Assembly (NCBI GenBank): GCA_910587335.1
Contig: CAJUMG010000009.1
Span: 46,605 to 92,517, forward strand
From: an uncultured Oscillospiraceae bacterium
GTDB lineage: Bacteria; Bacillota; Clostridia; Oscillospirales; Ruminococcaceae
DNA: 45,913 nt
Reading direction: 5' to 3'
The notes under the pieces were generated by a model. It did not search any database and was not told the origin of the DNA. It was given only the letters and a program-made list of their open reading frames with translations. Positions 1 through 7,999 of the stretch are shown piece after piece. Position 1 is the stretch's first letter. Each line of letters opens with the position of its first letter. The translations under genes and the position numbers were made by a program.

Positions 1-468
1 ATCGAAACACCTGTGGCGATTGCCAAAACAAAGGTTATCTCCGGCAGAAAATTGGCGTTTGTTCCGATTCTGCGAGCGGGCCTTGGTATGGTCGACGGTG
101 TTATGCGCATGGTCCCCGCTGCAAAAATTGGGCATATCGGCATGTATCGTGATCCCGAGACCCATCAGCCGGTGGAATACTACTGTAAGCTCCCTTCCGA
201 CATCAGCGAACGGGATGTCATTGTCCTGGACCCCATGTTGGCGACTGGCGGATCGGCTATTGACGCGATTACCCAAATCAAGTCCAAGGGCGCGAAAAGT
301 GTGCGGTTTATGTGTATCATCGCAGCGCCGGAAGGAGTCGACGCTTTGCAAAAAGCGCATCCGGACGTACAGATTTATATTGGCGCGGTGGACGAAAAAC
401 TCAACGATCAGAAATACATCGTACCCGGTTTGGGCGATGCGGGGGACCGTATTTTCGGGACAAAATAG
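1..468 (+). CDS. upp: Uracil phosphoribosyltransferase, 5'-truncated by the window edge
   Basis: Converts uracil and PRPP to UMP in cytoplasmic pyrimidine salvage. The frame is open from base 1, so only the C-terminal 155 or so residues are present and the start lies outside the window. The PRPP-binding stretch VLDPMLATGGSA and the C-terminal uracil-binding YIVPGLGDAGDR are both visible, together with VPILRAGLGM near the left edge; these are hallmarks of the family. It ends in TAG and is followed by a hairpin terminator, so it is probably the last gene of its transcript. Identity is certain; only the N-terminus is missing. Confidence 0.97.
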   Translation: METPVAIAKTKVISGRKLAFVPILRAGLGMVDGVMRMVPAAKIGHIGMYRDPETHQPVEYYCKLPSDISERDVIVLDPMLATGGSAIDAITQIKSKGAKSVRFMCIIAAPEGVDALQKAHPDVQIYIGAVDEKLNDQKYIVPGLGDAGDRIFGTK

Positions 469-476
469 TTGGCCCC

Positions 477-514
477 AAAGCCGCTTCCTTTTTAAGGGAA
501 ACGGCTTTCTCTTT
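477..514 (+). terminator. Probable intrinsic terminator after upp
   Basis: AAAGCCG (477-483) pairs with CGGCTTT (502-508), with an inner TTCC/GGAA extension. It is followed by a weak pyrimidine run rather than a clean T-tract, so termination may be partial. Confidence 0.6.
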
Positions 515-554
515 GGCAAGTGGCGCCATGTTACAATCGAACGGAGGAAAGAGC

Positions 555-1193
555 ATGACGACGATCTATTTGGTCCGGCACGCAAAGTCAATCGGAAATA
601 CCGAGCGGATTTTTCAGGGCCATACAAATTTAGGATTGTCCCCAGAGGGGCAGGCACAGCTGCCCCAATTAGCGGAGCGTTTTCGGGATGTTCCGTTGGA
701 CGGAATCTATTCCAGTCCGCTGCTGCGCGCTGTGCAGACAGCCCAGGCGGTAAACAACTACCATAGGCTGCCCGTTTTGACAGAGGAAGGAATATCCGAA
801 ATTTACGCCGGCGGATGGGAGGCAATGCCCTTTGCTGATCTGCCGGTGCTGTATCCAGAAGAGTGGCGGCTTTGGAGCGAGGATGAAGCCAGGTTCTGTG
901 CGCCGAACGGAGAGAGTATCCTGCAGGTATATGAGCGAATGGGAAAGGCGCTTGGAAAAATCGCGGCGCAGAACGAGCAAAAAACCATCGCCGTTGTTTC
1001 CCATGGATGCGCGTTGCGCTGTTACCTGTGTTACGCACTGGGTCTGCCTGTTGAGCGAATTCGAGAGGTTCCTCTGCCCAAAAACACGTCGGTGAGCCGG
1101 GTAGTTTATAACGGCAATTCGATTCAGGTGGATTATATCAATGATTTTTCCCATTTGAAAATAGAAGCAGAAGAGGAGGTGGCAGTGGTATGA
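555..1193 (+). CDS. Histidine phosphatase family protein (phosphoglycerate mutase-like)
   Basis: A 212-residue member of the histidine phosphatase superfamily. The phospho-accepting motif RHAKS is at residues 8-12 (His9). The second conserved arginine lies in SSPLLRAVQTA (Arg58), an acidic residue is at about Glu83, and the C-terminal catalytic histidine is in SHGCALR (His150). The substrate cannot be read from sequence: cofactor-dependent mutases, cobalamin-pathway phosphatases and broad-specificity phosphatases share this fold. The ATG at 555 follows AGGAAA at a good distance; the frame stays open upstream but overlaps the upp terminator, so longer starts are unlikely. The stop overlaps the ruvX start (ATGA), implying translational coupling. 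Confidence 0.9.
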   Translation: MTTIYLVRHAKSIGNTERIFQGHTNLGLSPEGQAQLPQLAERFRDVPLDGIYSSPLLRAVQTAQAVNNYHRLPVLTEEGISEIYAGGWEAMPFADLPVLYPEEWRLWSEDEARFCAPNGESILQVYERMGKALGKIAAQNEQKTIAVVSHGCALRCYLCYALGLPVERIREVPLPKNTSVSRVVYNGNSIQVDYINDFSHLKIEAEEEVAVV

Positions 1194-1624
1194 AGATAAT
1201 GGCGGTAGATTATGGCGACGCCCGAACCGGCCTGGCAGCCTGCGACCGGACGGAGTTTTTGGCTTCACCCCTTGGGGTAATCCACGAGTATGATTTTGAC
1301 CGGACGGTGGAACAGGTGGCCTATGCGGTGGAAGAGTACCAGATTCAGATGGTGGTAGTAGGCCATCCGGTGAATATGGATGGCAGCGAAGGGGAGCGAG
1401 CGCAAAAATGCGCGCTGTTTGCCCAAAAGCTGCGGGGAAAAATACAGGTTCCTGTTGTGCTTTGGGATGAGAGAAGCACGACCGTCACAGCCCATCAGTA
1501 TTTGAACGAGACCAACACCAGGGGGAAAAAACGTAAGGATGTAGTGGACGAGGTGGCCGCCTCTATCATCCTGGAAAGCTATCTGGCATGGCGGAAAAAC
1601 CATCCCCAGGAAAATGAAAAATAG
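1190..1624 (+). CDS. ruvX: Putative Holliday junction resolvase / pre-16S rRNA nuclease (YqgF family)
   Basis: 144 residues, the usual length for YqgF/RuvX. The RNase H-like fold is marked by AVDYGDARTGLA near the N-terminus (catalytic Asp7), VVGHPVNMDGSEG in the middle, WDERSTTVTA, and KDVVDEVAASIILESYL at the C-terminus. Family members are implicated in 16S rRNA 5' maturation and proposed as junction resolvases. The start codon overlaps the stop of the upstream phosphatase gene (ATGA). A long palindromic terminator follows directly. Confidence 0.95.
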   Translation: MKIMAVDYGDARTGLAACDRTEFLASPLGVIHEYDFDRTVEQVAYAVEEYQIQMVVVGHPVNMDGSEGERAQKCALFAQKLRGKIQVPVVLWDERSTTVTAHQYLNETNTRGKKRKDVVDEVAASIILESYLAWRKNHPQENEK

Positions 1625-1628
1625 AACC

Positions 1629-1667
1629 CATAAAAGGCATCTGGAAAAATTCTGGATGCCTTTTATG
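1629..1667. terminator. Bidirectional terminator between ruvX and the minus-strand permease genes
   Basis: Perfect 13-bp inverted repeat: CATAAAAGGCATC (1629-1641) against GATGCCTTTTATG (1655-1667). A-rich and T-rich flanks suit termination from both sides, matching the convergent gene arrangement. Confidence 0.8.
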
Positions 1668-1683
1668 ATTCTCCAGAAAACGT

Positions 1684-2094
1684 CTATTCTTTTTCCGGGG
1701 ATGGTTTTGTTTTTTTGGAAAAAAGCGTCTTCAGGCCCAAGCAGAATAAAAATACCGCAAACGACCGCGATAGGAGAGAGGATTCCAGCTGAGAGGAGAT
1801 CCAAACACCCAGAAAAACGCCCGGAAGTCCCCATAAGCCGCAAGACATTCCCTTTTTTACCTGCAAAAGGCCGGATTTTTTATGGAACAAAAGTGCTGTC
1901 ATTCCCACCGGCAGAAAAAACAGAAGATTCATTCCTTGGGCGGTGGCCAGTGGCGTATCGGAAAAAACGGTCAAAAACAACAAAAGGACGGCGCCGCCGC
2001 CAATCCCCATAGAGGCGATTACCGCGGAGGCAAACGAGACAAAAAAACTGACAAGCCAATGCATTCTTTTTCTGGGGATGGGCGAGACCCCCAT
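1684..2094 (-). CDS. TauE/SafE-family permease, C-terminal half-size subunit
   Basis: 136-residue membrane protein with about four hydrophobic segments. It carries the glycine-rich repeat motif MGIGGGAVLLL near residue 29 and an FLGVWISSQLE segment typical of TauE/SafE (DUF81) exporters of sulfite, organosulfonates or related anions. Classical family members are about 250 residues with two such repeats; here each repeat is a separate gene, so this and the gene at 2109-2459 probably form one heteromeric transporter. The ATG at 2094 follows GGAGG closely. Its stop is at 1684 and it converges on ruvX. Confidence 0.85.
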   Translation of the reverse strand: MGVSPIPRKRMHWLVSFFVSFASAVIASMGIGGGAVLLLFLTVFSDTPLATAQGMNLLFFLPVGMTALLFHKKSGLLQVKKGMSCGLWGLPGVFLGVWISSQLESSLLSRSFAVFLFCLGLKTLFSKKTKPSPEKE

Positions 2095-2108
2095 CCCTTC
2101 CTCCTTTT

Positions 2109-2459
2109 TTATTTAAAAAACAGACGGACGGCAGCATAAAGGATAAATAAAGAGAAAATCTTTTTCAGCCAAAAATCGGGTATTTTGGGCAGCAGCCATC
2201 CGCCGAATAATGCACCGGCGATCCCTCCGGGCAGATAGGGGAGAATATCCTGTAGAGACACCTGTCCATGATACCAGTATAAAAAGCCGCTGACCGCCGA
2301 TAAAAACAGCATAACCGCTACAGCTGTCGCATGGGATGACTTGTCGCTCATCCCCATTTTTTGAAAGGCTGTTACGGCGATGATTCCACCGCCGGCGCCA
2401 AAAAGTCCATTGAGAAGACCGATCAATATGCCGGATACCGGCAATCGAAATTTTCGCAA
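2109..2459 (-). CDS. TauE/SafE-family permease, N-terminal half-size subunit
   Basis: 116 residues, about four transmembrane segments. The first-repeat signature GLLNGLFGAGGGIIAV is at residues 14-29, followed by SHATAVAVMLFLSAVSG. The TTG start at 2459 is supported by AAGGAGG eight bases upstream. It is the promoter-proximal gene of a two-gene minus-strand operon, 14 bp ahead of the second half at 2094. It is transcribed divergently from the RHH regulator at 2583 and shares its operator region, so regulation by that protein is likely. The substrate is unknown. Confidence 0.85.
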   Translation of the reverse strand: MRKFRLPVSGILIGLLNGLFGAGGGIIAVTAFQKMGMSDKSSHATAVAVMLFLSAVSGFLYWYHGQVSLQDILPYLPGGIAGALFGGWLLPKIPDFWLKKIFSLFILYAAVRLFFK

Positions 2460-2501
2460 GATATTGTCCTCCTTATAAAAACAATGAAATTTGAACGCTT
2501 G

Positions 2502-2568
2502 AATTATTATTTTGATTATAAAAATAATAATTATATTGACAAATTATTATTTTAAATATATAATTATT
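2502..2568. promoter_or_regulatory. Overlapping divergent promoters with repeated AT-rich operator half-sites
   Basis: Plus strand: TTGACA (2536-2541), 17-bp spacer, TATAAT (2559-2564), a perfect consensus promoter for the RHH gene. Minus strand: TTGTCA (complement of 2537-2542), 16-bp spacer, TATAAT (complement of 2515-2520) for the permease genes. The half-site AATTATTATTTT occurs at 2502-2513 and 2542-2553, inverted at 2521-2532, and partially at 2562-2568. The same-strand copies are 40 and 20 bp apart, about whole helical turns. This is the geometry expected for a cooperative ribbon-helix-helix repressor covering both promoters. Confidence 0.75.
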
Positions 2569-2582
2569 GCAGGAGGGATGGT

Positions 2583-3245
2583 ATGAATCGAAGCATCTAT
2601 AGTCTATTGCTGATGGACGATGTGATTCAGGCAGTGGATCGGTTGGCGTATTCAAGGAATACCAGCCGTTCCAACATGATCAATCAGATTTTGGCCGAAT
2701 ATTTGTCGGTTAAAACACCGGAACAGCGAACACATGATATTTTTGGGCGGATTCAGGCTCTGATGGATCAACAAAGCGGCTTTCAAATCCAGCTTCAGGC
2801 GTCTGACTCGATGATTTCGCTGCGGACGGCGTTGGCTTATAAATATCGACCGACCGTCCGATACAGCGTAGAGCTATTCCGCAACAATCCAAAGATTTTA
2901 GGGGAACTGCGGGTTCAGGCTCGCACCCAAAGCGCGGGCCTCTTACAGCTTTTGGATAGCTTTTTCCGGTTCTGGGAGCGCCTGGAAAATAACTGCCTAT
3001 CAGAAGTTTATCCGAATGGAGTGCCTTGCCGCATAGAAAATGGCCGGTACTGCCGAATGTGGTTTTGGCCGGATAAAGTCTGCACCAACGACCAACTGGG
3101 AGAGACGATCAGTTCTTATATCCAAAATTTTGACCGCACGTTAAAAGCTTTTTTAGCGCTTGATGAGCAAAATTGGAAAGAGGGAATGGAAAAAATAGCT
3201 CTGCATTATCAAAACGGGGTAGAAGAGGAAAGAATTCTTTTATGA
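2583..3245 (+). CDS. Ribbon-helix-helix transcriptional regulator with uncharacterised C-terminal domain
   Basis: 220 residues. Residues 1-45 look like a CopG/Arc/NikR-type ribbon-helix-helix: a short strand (IYSLLLMDD), helix VIQAVDRLAYSR, then TSRSNMINQILAEYL. The remaining 170 or so residues match no family I recognise; they contain scattered cysteines (NNCLSE, VPCRIENGRYC, KVCTNDQ) and could be a ligand- or metal-sensing domain. It starts with ATG after AGGAGGG. It lies 22 bp ahead of clpB, apparently in one operon, and divergent from the split permease. The repeated half-sites over both promoters suggest autoregulation. Confidence 0.7.
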   Translation: MNRSIYSLLLMDDVIQAVDRLAYSRNTSRSNMINQILAEYLSVKTPEQRTHDIFGRIQALMDQQSGFQIQLQASDSMISLRTALAYKYRPTVRYSVELFRNNPKILGELRVQARTQSAGLLQLLDSFFRFWERLENNCLSEVYPNGVPCRIENGRYCRMWFWPDKVCTNDQLGETISSYIQNFDRTLKAFLALDEQNWKEGMEKIALHYQNGVEEERILL

Positions 3246-3267
3246 TGAAAAACAGGAGGGAAACGAT

Positions 3268-5862
3268 ATGAATGTACAGCGATTAACCAAAAAATCTTTA
3301 GAAGCGGTAGAAGCAGCACAGAATTACTCCAGAGAGCTGGAAAATATGCAGATTGAGCAGATCCACCTGTTTTGGGCGCTGATGCAGGACCAGGAAGGGC
3401 TGATTCCACAGCTGTTAATCAAAATGCAGCTGGACTCAAAGCAGGTGCTTTTGTCGGTCGAGGAAGAGGCAAAAAAGCTTCCGGGCGTATCCGGTCCCGG
3501 GCGGGAAGCGGACAAGATCTATATTTCGCAGAATCTTGACAGAGCTATGACCGCTGCCGAAAAAAAGGCGGACGCCATGAAGGATGACTACATTTCGGTG
3601 GAGCATCTGTTCTGGGGGCTGTTAGAGCATCCGGATCTGGCGGTAAAAAAGATCATGGACCAATATCATATAGACAAAAACGCCTTTTTATCCGCTTTGA
3701 TGTCGGTGCGCGGAAATACCCGCGTAACCAATGACAATCCAGAGGAAACCTATGACGCACTGAAAAAATATGGCACCGATCTGGTGGAGCAGGCCCGCAA
3801 ACAAAAGCTGGACCCGGTTATCGGGCGGGACAGTGAAATCCGAAATGTGATACGGATTTTGTCCCGGAAGAGTAAAAACAATCCGGTTTTAATCGGCGAG
3901 CCAGGGGTTGGCAAAACGGCCATTGCCGAAGGGCTGGCGCAGCGGATTGTGCGGGGAGATGTACCGGCGGGACTGCGGGATAAAACGATCTTTTCGCTGG
4001 ATATGGGCGCGTTGATCGCGGGAGCAAAATATCGCGGAGAGTTTGAGGAGCGCCTGAAAGCGGTGCTCAACGAGGTGAAAAAGAGCGATGGACAGATTCT
4101 TTTGTTCATCGACGAGCTGCATACCATCGTCGGCGCGGGAAAGACCGAAGGCTCTATGGACGCAGGCAATCTGCTAAAGCCGATGCTGGCCCGGGGAGAG
4201 CTGCACTGCATTGGCGCCACTACTCTAAATGAATACCGGCAGTATATCGAAAAGGATGCAGCGTTGGAACGCCGGTTCCAGCCGGTTTTGGTGGATGAGC
4301 CAACGGTGGAGGATACAATCTCTATTTTGCGCGGTCTAAAGGAGCGGTACGAGGTGTTTCATGGCGTCAAGATCCAGGATCAGGCGCTGATCGCGGCGGC
4401 AACTTTATCCAACCGGTATATTACCGACCGGTTTTTACCAGATAAAGCAATTGACCTGGTGGATGAAGCCTGCGCTACGATTCGAACGGAGATGGATTCC
4501 ATGCCAACCGAGCTGGATGAAATTTCCCGCAAAATTATGCAGCATGAAATTGAGGAGGCGGCGCTGAAGAAGGAAAACAGCCGCCTTTCCGCCGAGCATC
4601 TGGAGGAAATTCAGAGGGAACTGACCGAAATGCGGGAAAAATTCCAAAAAATGAAGGCACGATGGGAAAATGAAAAGGATTCCATCGGCCGGGTTCAGAA
4701 GCTTCGGGAGGAAATTGAGCAGGTGGGCGCACAGATTGAACTGGCCGAGCGGGAGTACAATCTGGATCAGGCAGCGGCGCTAAAATACGGTAAGCTGCCG
4801 GAACTGCAAAAACAACTGACGGAGCTGGAGGAGGGCGGCAGCACGCAGGAAACGACCCTTCTGCGGGATAAGGTAACACAGGAGGAGATTGCCCGCATTG
4901 TGGGGCGCTGGACGGGGATTCCCGTTTCCCGTTTGATGGAAGGCGAGCGGGAAAAGCTATTGCATCTGGATGAGATATTGCATCAGCGGGTTATTGGACA
5001 GGATGAGGCGGTACAAAAGGTGGCGGATTCGATCATGCGTTCCAGAGCAGGTATTCAGGATCCAGACCGGCCCATTGGATCCTTCCTGTTCCTGGGTCCT
5101 ACCGGCGTGGGCAAAACAGAGCTTGCCAAAGCAGTGGCCCAGGCCCTGTTCGACGATGAACGCAGTATGGTGCGAATTGATATGTCCGAATATATGGAAA
5201 AGCATACCGTCTCCCGATTGGTGGGCGCGCCTCCTGGATATGTAGGGTACGAAGAAGGCGGACAGCTGACCGAGGCAGTACGGCGCAGGCCCTATTCGGT
5301 TGTGCTGTTTGATGAGGTGGAAAAAGCCCATCCGGATGTATTCAATATCCTTTTGCAGGTATTAGATGACGGTCGGATCACCGATTCTCAGGGACGTACA
5401 ATTGATTTTAAAAATACCATTATCATTCTAACTTCTAATCTTGGTTCTTCTGCGATTTTAGAGGGAATTGACGAGGATGGACAGATTTCCGATACGGCGA
5501 AAGCACAGGTACAGCAGCTGCTAAAAGCGTCGTTCCGGCCGGAATTTCTGAACCGGATGGATGAAATCGTCTTCTACAAGCCGCTGACGCAGAAGGAGAT
5601 CGCTCAGATTGTGGAGTTAATGCTGGCGGACCTGAAAGATCGTTTGGCGGACAAGGAATTGGGGCTGGCTGTCACCGATGGTGCAAAGGCTTTCATTGTG
5701 GAGGAAGGGTATGACCCTGTTTACGGTGCAAGACCGCTGAAACGGTATATCCAACAAAAGCTTGAGACTCGTCTGGCCCGTTATATTCTGGAAAAGGACC
5801 CTGCGCCAGGGACGGTTCTTCAGGCGGATTGTGTAGATCATGGGTTGGTCATTGGTGAATAA
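3268..5862 (+). CDS. clpB: ATP-dependent disaggregase ClpB
   Basis: 864 residues, normal length. The double Clp N-domain spans about 1-145. AAA1 has Walker A GEPGVGKT at 210-217 and Walker B LLFIDELHTIVGAG. A charged coiled-coil middle domain covers roughly 410-530, the feature separating ClpB from ClpC/ClpA. AAA2 has GPTGVGKT at 610-617 and VVLFDEVEKAHPDV. ClpB resolves protein aggregates with DnaK. I see no CIRCE or CtsR operator at its 5' side. The gene is 22 bp downstream of an RHH regulator and appears to rely on that promoter, an uncommon arrangement. A strong terminator follows. Confidence 0.98.
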   Translation: MNVQRLTKKSLEAVEAAQNYSRELENMQIEQIHLFWALMQDQEGLIPQLLIKMQLDSKQVLLSVEEEAKKLPGVSGPGREADKIYISQNLDRAMTAAEKKADAMKDDYISVEHLFWGLLEHPDLAVKKIMDQYHIDKNAFLSALMSVRGNTRVTNDNPEETYDALKKYGTDLVEQARKQKLDPVIGRDSEIRNVIRILSRKSKNNPVLIGEPGVGKTAIAEGLAQRIVRGDVPAGLRDKTIFSLDMGALIAGAKYRGEFEERLKAVLNEVKKSDGQILLFIDELHTIVGAGKTEGSMDAGNLLKPMLARGELHCIGATTLNEYRQYIEKDAALERRFQPVLVDEPTVEDTISILRGLKERYEVFHGVKIQDQALIAAATLSNRYITDRFLPDKAIDLVDEACATIRTEMDSMPTELDEISRKIMQHEIEEAALKKENSRLSAEHLEEIQRELTEMREKFQKMKARWENEKDSIGRVQKLREEIEQVGAQIELAEREYNLDQAAALKYGKLPELQKQLTELEEGGSTQETTLLRDKVTQEEIARIVGRWTGIPVSRLMEGEREKLLHLDEILHQRVIGQDEAVQKVADSIMRSRAGIQDPDRPIGSFLFLGPTGVGKTELAKAVAQALFDDERSMVRIDMSEYMEKHTVSRLVGAPPGYVGYEEGGQLTEAVRRRPYSVVLFDEVEKAHPDVFNILLQVLDDGRITDSQGRTIDFKNTIIILTSNLGSSAILEGIDEDGQISDTAKAQVQQLLKASFRPEFLNRMDEIVFYKPLTQKEIAQIVELMLADLKDRLADKELGLAVTDGAKAFIVEEGYDPVYGARPLKRYIQQKLETRLARYILEKDPAPGTVLQADCVDHGLVIGE

Positions 5863-5868
5863 AACGGG

Positions 5869-5904
5869 AAAAAGGGAACAGCTTTACGGCTGCTCCCTTT
5901 TTGT
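5869..5904 (+). terminator. Intrinsic terminator after clpB
   Basis: AAAAAGGGAACAGC (5869-5882) pairs with GCTGCTCCCTTTTT (5889-5902) with one A/C mismatch. The T-run lies in the descending arm. Confidence 0.85.
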
Positions 5905-5917
5905 ATAAAATAAAAAG

Positions 5918-5946
5918 TTGGATAGGTGGGAATTTTGTGCTATAAT
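5918..5946 (+). promoter_or_regulatory. Sigma-A-type promoter for the 6140 gene
   Basis: TTGGAT (5918-5923), 17-bp spacer, TATAAT (5941-5946). Transcription would begin about 185 bases before the 6140 start, giving a long leader. Confidence 0.65.
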
Positions 5947-6139
5947 CTTTTTGTTTGTATTCATATGTGTTTCGCGATAGATGAAGGAGAAAGAAAAATG
6001 CAGCATCTTTTAGGAGTATGAGTCAAAGAGCTGCCTGTAATAAACCAGTGTAAAATTTAAAAGGAAACTGTCCAACAAAAATGGATTGCCGTTTTTGTTG
6101 CGGGCAGCGGCGCAAAGTCTGCAAAAGGGGTGAGTACAG
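5947..6139 (+). promoter_or_regulatory. Structured leader with mini-ORF and hairpin
   Basis: A well-spaced ribosome site (GAAGGAG) precedes ATG at 5998, which opens a seven-codon ORF (MQHLLGV) ending at 6021. Downstream, CAACAAAAATGG (6073-6084) pairs with CCGTTTTTGTTG (6089-6100), including one T/G wobble, with a four-base loop and T-rich descending arm resembling an attenuator. No known riboswitch was recognised. A role in controlling the 6140 gene is inference. Confidence 0.4.
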
Positions 6140-6724
6140 TTGGAAGATGGTGTTTTTCGTGTTGCACAGGGGATTCGAATACCCGATATCCAGGGAATCC
6201 ATTCGGCCTATGAATTAAAGAAAAACGAAGAGGAATGGTTGTTTACGATTGTGTTGGACGCGCCGCGCATACCGGCGTTTTTGCAGGATTATTGCGAGAT
6301 CCTTCCCGAGCCTGGGTATTTTACGCTGGAATTGCCGGCAAAAAAGGAGAACGTCTATGACATTTATTATGTTGACGGCTGTACCCGTCCGGTTTTGCAG
6401 GCAATTGTAAAGCGCTATGGCGATCTTTTGGCGGAGGATGGCTATGTCCGTTTTGGTTTTGCTGCGCACGACACGCCGGAACAAATTTATGTCAGCGATT
6501 TAAAAACTATACAGATATACACCCTTTTTCCGGAATTGGTAAAAAACCTATTGGAAAAATATGGAATCTTGGAAGAAAAAACCTGTAAAAAGCTGTGGGA
6601 TATTCTGTCTGACCAAAATCCCTGTGAGCTTATTCACCTAGAGGTGGAGGAGGAAAGCATTTTCGATCTGCCGGAGCTTTTGAGCGACGCGGGAATTTAT
6701 CTGGCCGGGCAGCGGGAAGAATAG
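6140..6724 (+). CDS. Hypothetical protein, acidic, soluble
   Basis: 194 residues from a TTG start at 6140, preceded by AAAGGGG. No family recognised. The composition is acidic and mixed alpha/beta with no signal peptide or membrane segment: an N-terminal half rich in strands (GIHSAYELKKNEEEWLFTIV, GYFTLELPAKK) and a more helical C-terminal half (FPELVKNLLEKYGILEEK). It is monocistronic, behind its own promoter and structured leader, and convergent with spoIID, which ends 49 bp beyond it. The start is moderately secure because the frame has no better-supported upstream initiator. Confidence 0.7.
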   Translation: MEDGVFRVAQGIRIPDIQGIHSAYELKKNEEEWLFTIVLDAPRIPAFLQDYCEILPEPGYFTLELPAKKENVYDIYYVDGCTRPVLQAIVKRYGDLLAEDGYVRFGFAAHDTPEQIYVSDLKTIQIYTLFPELVKNLLEKYGILEEKTCKKLWDILSDQNPCELIHLEVEEESIFDLPELLSDAGIYLAGQREE

Positions 6725-6773
6725 GGAGGTTTTACCGAGGACCGGCGCGAAGATGAAAAAACGTTTAGAGAGG

Positions 6774-7850
6774 TTAGGAGGCTGCCTGCGCAAGCTGTGC
6801 CCCTGTATAATAATGCAGGAGAATGTTTTCGTATCCATCTCCCTGGCGTGCCATATAGTCCGCGCCGTATTGACTCAGACCAACGCCGTGACCATAGCCT
6901 TTGGTGGTAAAAAGAAAGGAATCAACCTGTGCTGTGACGGTGAAGTTCGAGGAGCGCAGCCCCAGCAAAGTGCGCAGATCTTTGCCGCTGATCTGTAAAT
7001 TCCCTGCCTGTAGGGTGAGAATATAACCGGATGGGGAGCGGGACACAATCTGAAACCAGCTTCGGGTATCTCCTTCCAAAATTAGGTCAGGATAGGATTC
7101 TGTCAGGATCCCCCGGATCTGCTCGGCGGAAAAGCTTACAGTGGTTTCAAACTGGTCGGCCAGTGTATCGCCGGGGCTGTCCACCGGAACAAGATAAGGG
7201 ACGGACCCATTCCAGACATTTGAAGCGAATTCAGTGGCGCCTGCGCTCATGGAATGGTAAGCGGCGAGAATCGGCTCCTGCTGATAAACAAGAACAAACG
7301 ACGCTACTTGGTCAACCGCATCGGTGATCTTTTTCCAATAGGTTTCACCCAGATCTGGATAGCGCTCGATCATTTGCTCGTGGGTTACATACCCCTCCCA
7401 TTTAGACGGATCTGCGGAAAAGTCGGCGCCATTCAAATCAGCCGCCGGATGCGCATGACAGTATAAAGCGTAGGTGTGGGAGGCGATTGCCTGGGCCTTC
7501 ATCGCTTCGGGATGAAAGCCCGGCGGCAGTTCGGCTGCAACGGCCCCATACAAATAGTCCAATACCGCTACCTGCCGAATTTCCCCGGAGCTTCGGTCCA
7601 GAATGGAAAAGCTTGCGGGTTCTGCGACCAGCTGGGCAGAAGGTGTTTCCGCTTGGGGAGAAACGACTGTCATGCTGTCGGGGACGGAAGGGAGGTTTTC
7701 TTCCTGCCGGATGGGCCCAAAGGTGGCAAAATGGTTGGCTATATTTTGAGAAGCTGCTTTTTGATCGGCCTTATCGGGGCTGAGCGCTGCCAAAGGCAGC
7801 AAAAAAACAATGAGCGAAAAAAGAGCGAAAAAAGAAAGAAGCGTTTTCAT
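6774..7850 (-). CDS. spoIID: Stage II sporulation protein D (lytic transglycosylase)
   Basis: 358 residues. In sporulators SpoIID cleaves septal peptidoglycan during engulfment, with SpoIIM and SpoIIP. An N-terminal signal-anchor spans about residues 4-23. The catalytic-region motif AVAAELPPGFHPEAMKAQ places the conserved glutamate at about 107, and the family C-terminus GYGHGVGLSQYGADYMA is present. The ATG at 7850 follows AAAGGAGG; the frame extends 22 codons further upstream without a ribosome site. A possible sigma-E promoter lies just upstream. This gene is strong evidence that the organism forms endospores. Confidence 0.95.
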   Translation of the reverse strand: MKTLLSFFALFSLIVFLLPLAALSPDKADQKAASQNIANHFATFGPIRQEENLPSVPDSMTVVSPQAETPSAQLVAEPASFSILDRSSGEIRQVAVLDYLYGAVAAELPPGFHPEAMKAQAIASHTYALYCHAHPAADLNGADFSADPSKWEGYVTHEQMIERYPDLGETYWKKITDAVDQVASFVLVYQQEPILAAYHSMSAGATEFASNVWNGSVPYLVPVDSPGDTLADQFETTVSFSAEQIRGILTESYPDLILEGDTRSWFQIVSRSPSGYILTLQAGNLQISGKDLRTLLGLRSSNFTVTAQVDSFLFTTKGYGHGVGLSQYGADYMARQGDGYENILLHYYTGAQLAQAAS

Positions 7851-7873
7851 GGGACAAATCCTCCTTTTTGTCC

Positions 7874-7903
7874 AGCTTATGAGCGGGCAAAGGAAAAAAT
7901 ACC
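7874..7903 (-). promoter_or_regulatory. Possible sigma-E promoter of spoIID
   Basis: On the minus strand, GGTATT (complement of 7898-7903) is followed 16 bp later by CATAAGCT (complement of 7874-7881), resembling the sigma-E pattern ATATT / CATA-A-T. The spacing is close to but not exactly typical. spoIID is a known sigma-E gene in Bacillus. Confidence 0.4.
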
Positions 7904-7999
7904 GAATGCTTGACATCGGAGCAAAAAGTCTTTTCTTTTAGGGAAAACAGGAAATCTTTATTGACAATGGCCGGACAATGGGAAAAGGGAGGCGATTCT

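Noticed and set aside
669..1268. 199-codon open frame on the minus strand
   Set aside because: Lies entirely opposite the histidine phosphatase gene, lacks a ribosome site and looks like an antisense shadow.
3246..3267. CIRCE or CtsR operator upstream of clpB
   Set aside because: The 22-bp gap holds only the ribosome site; no such repeats are seen there or upstream of the RHH gene.
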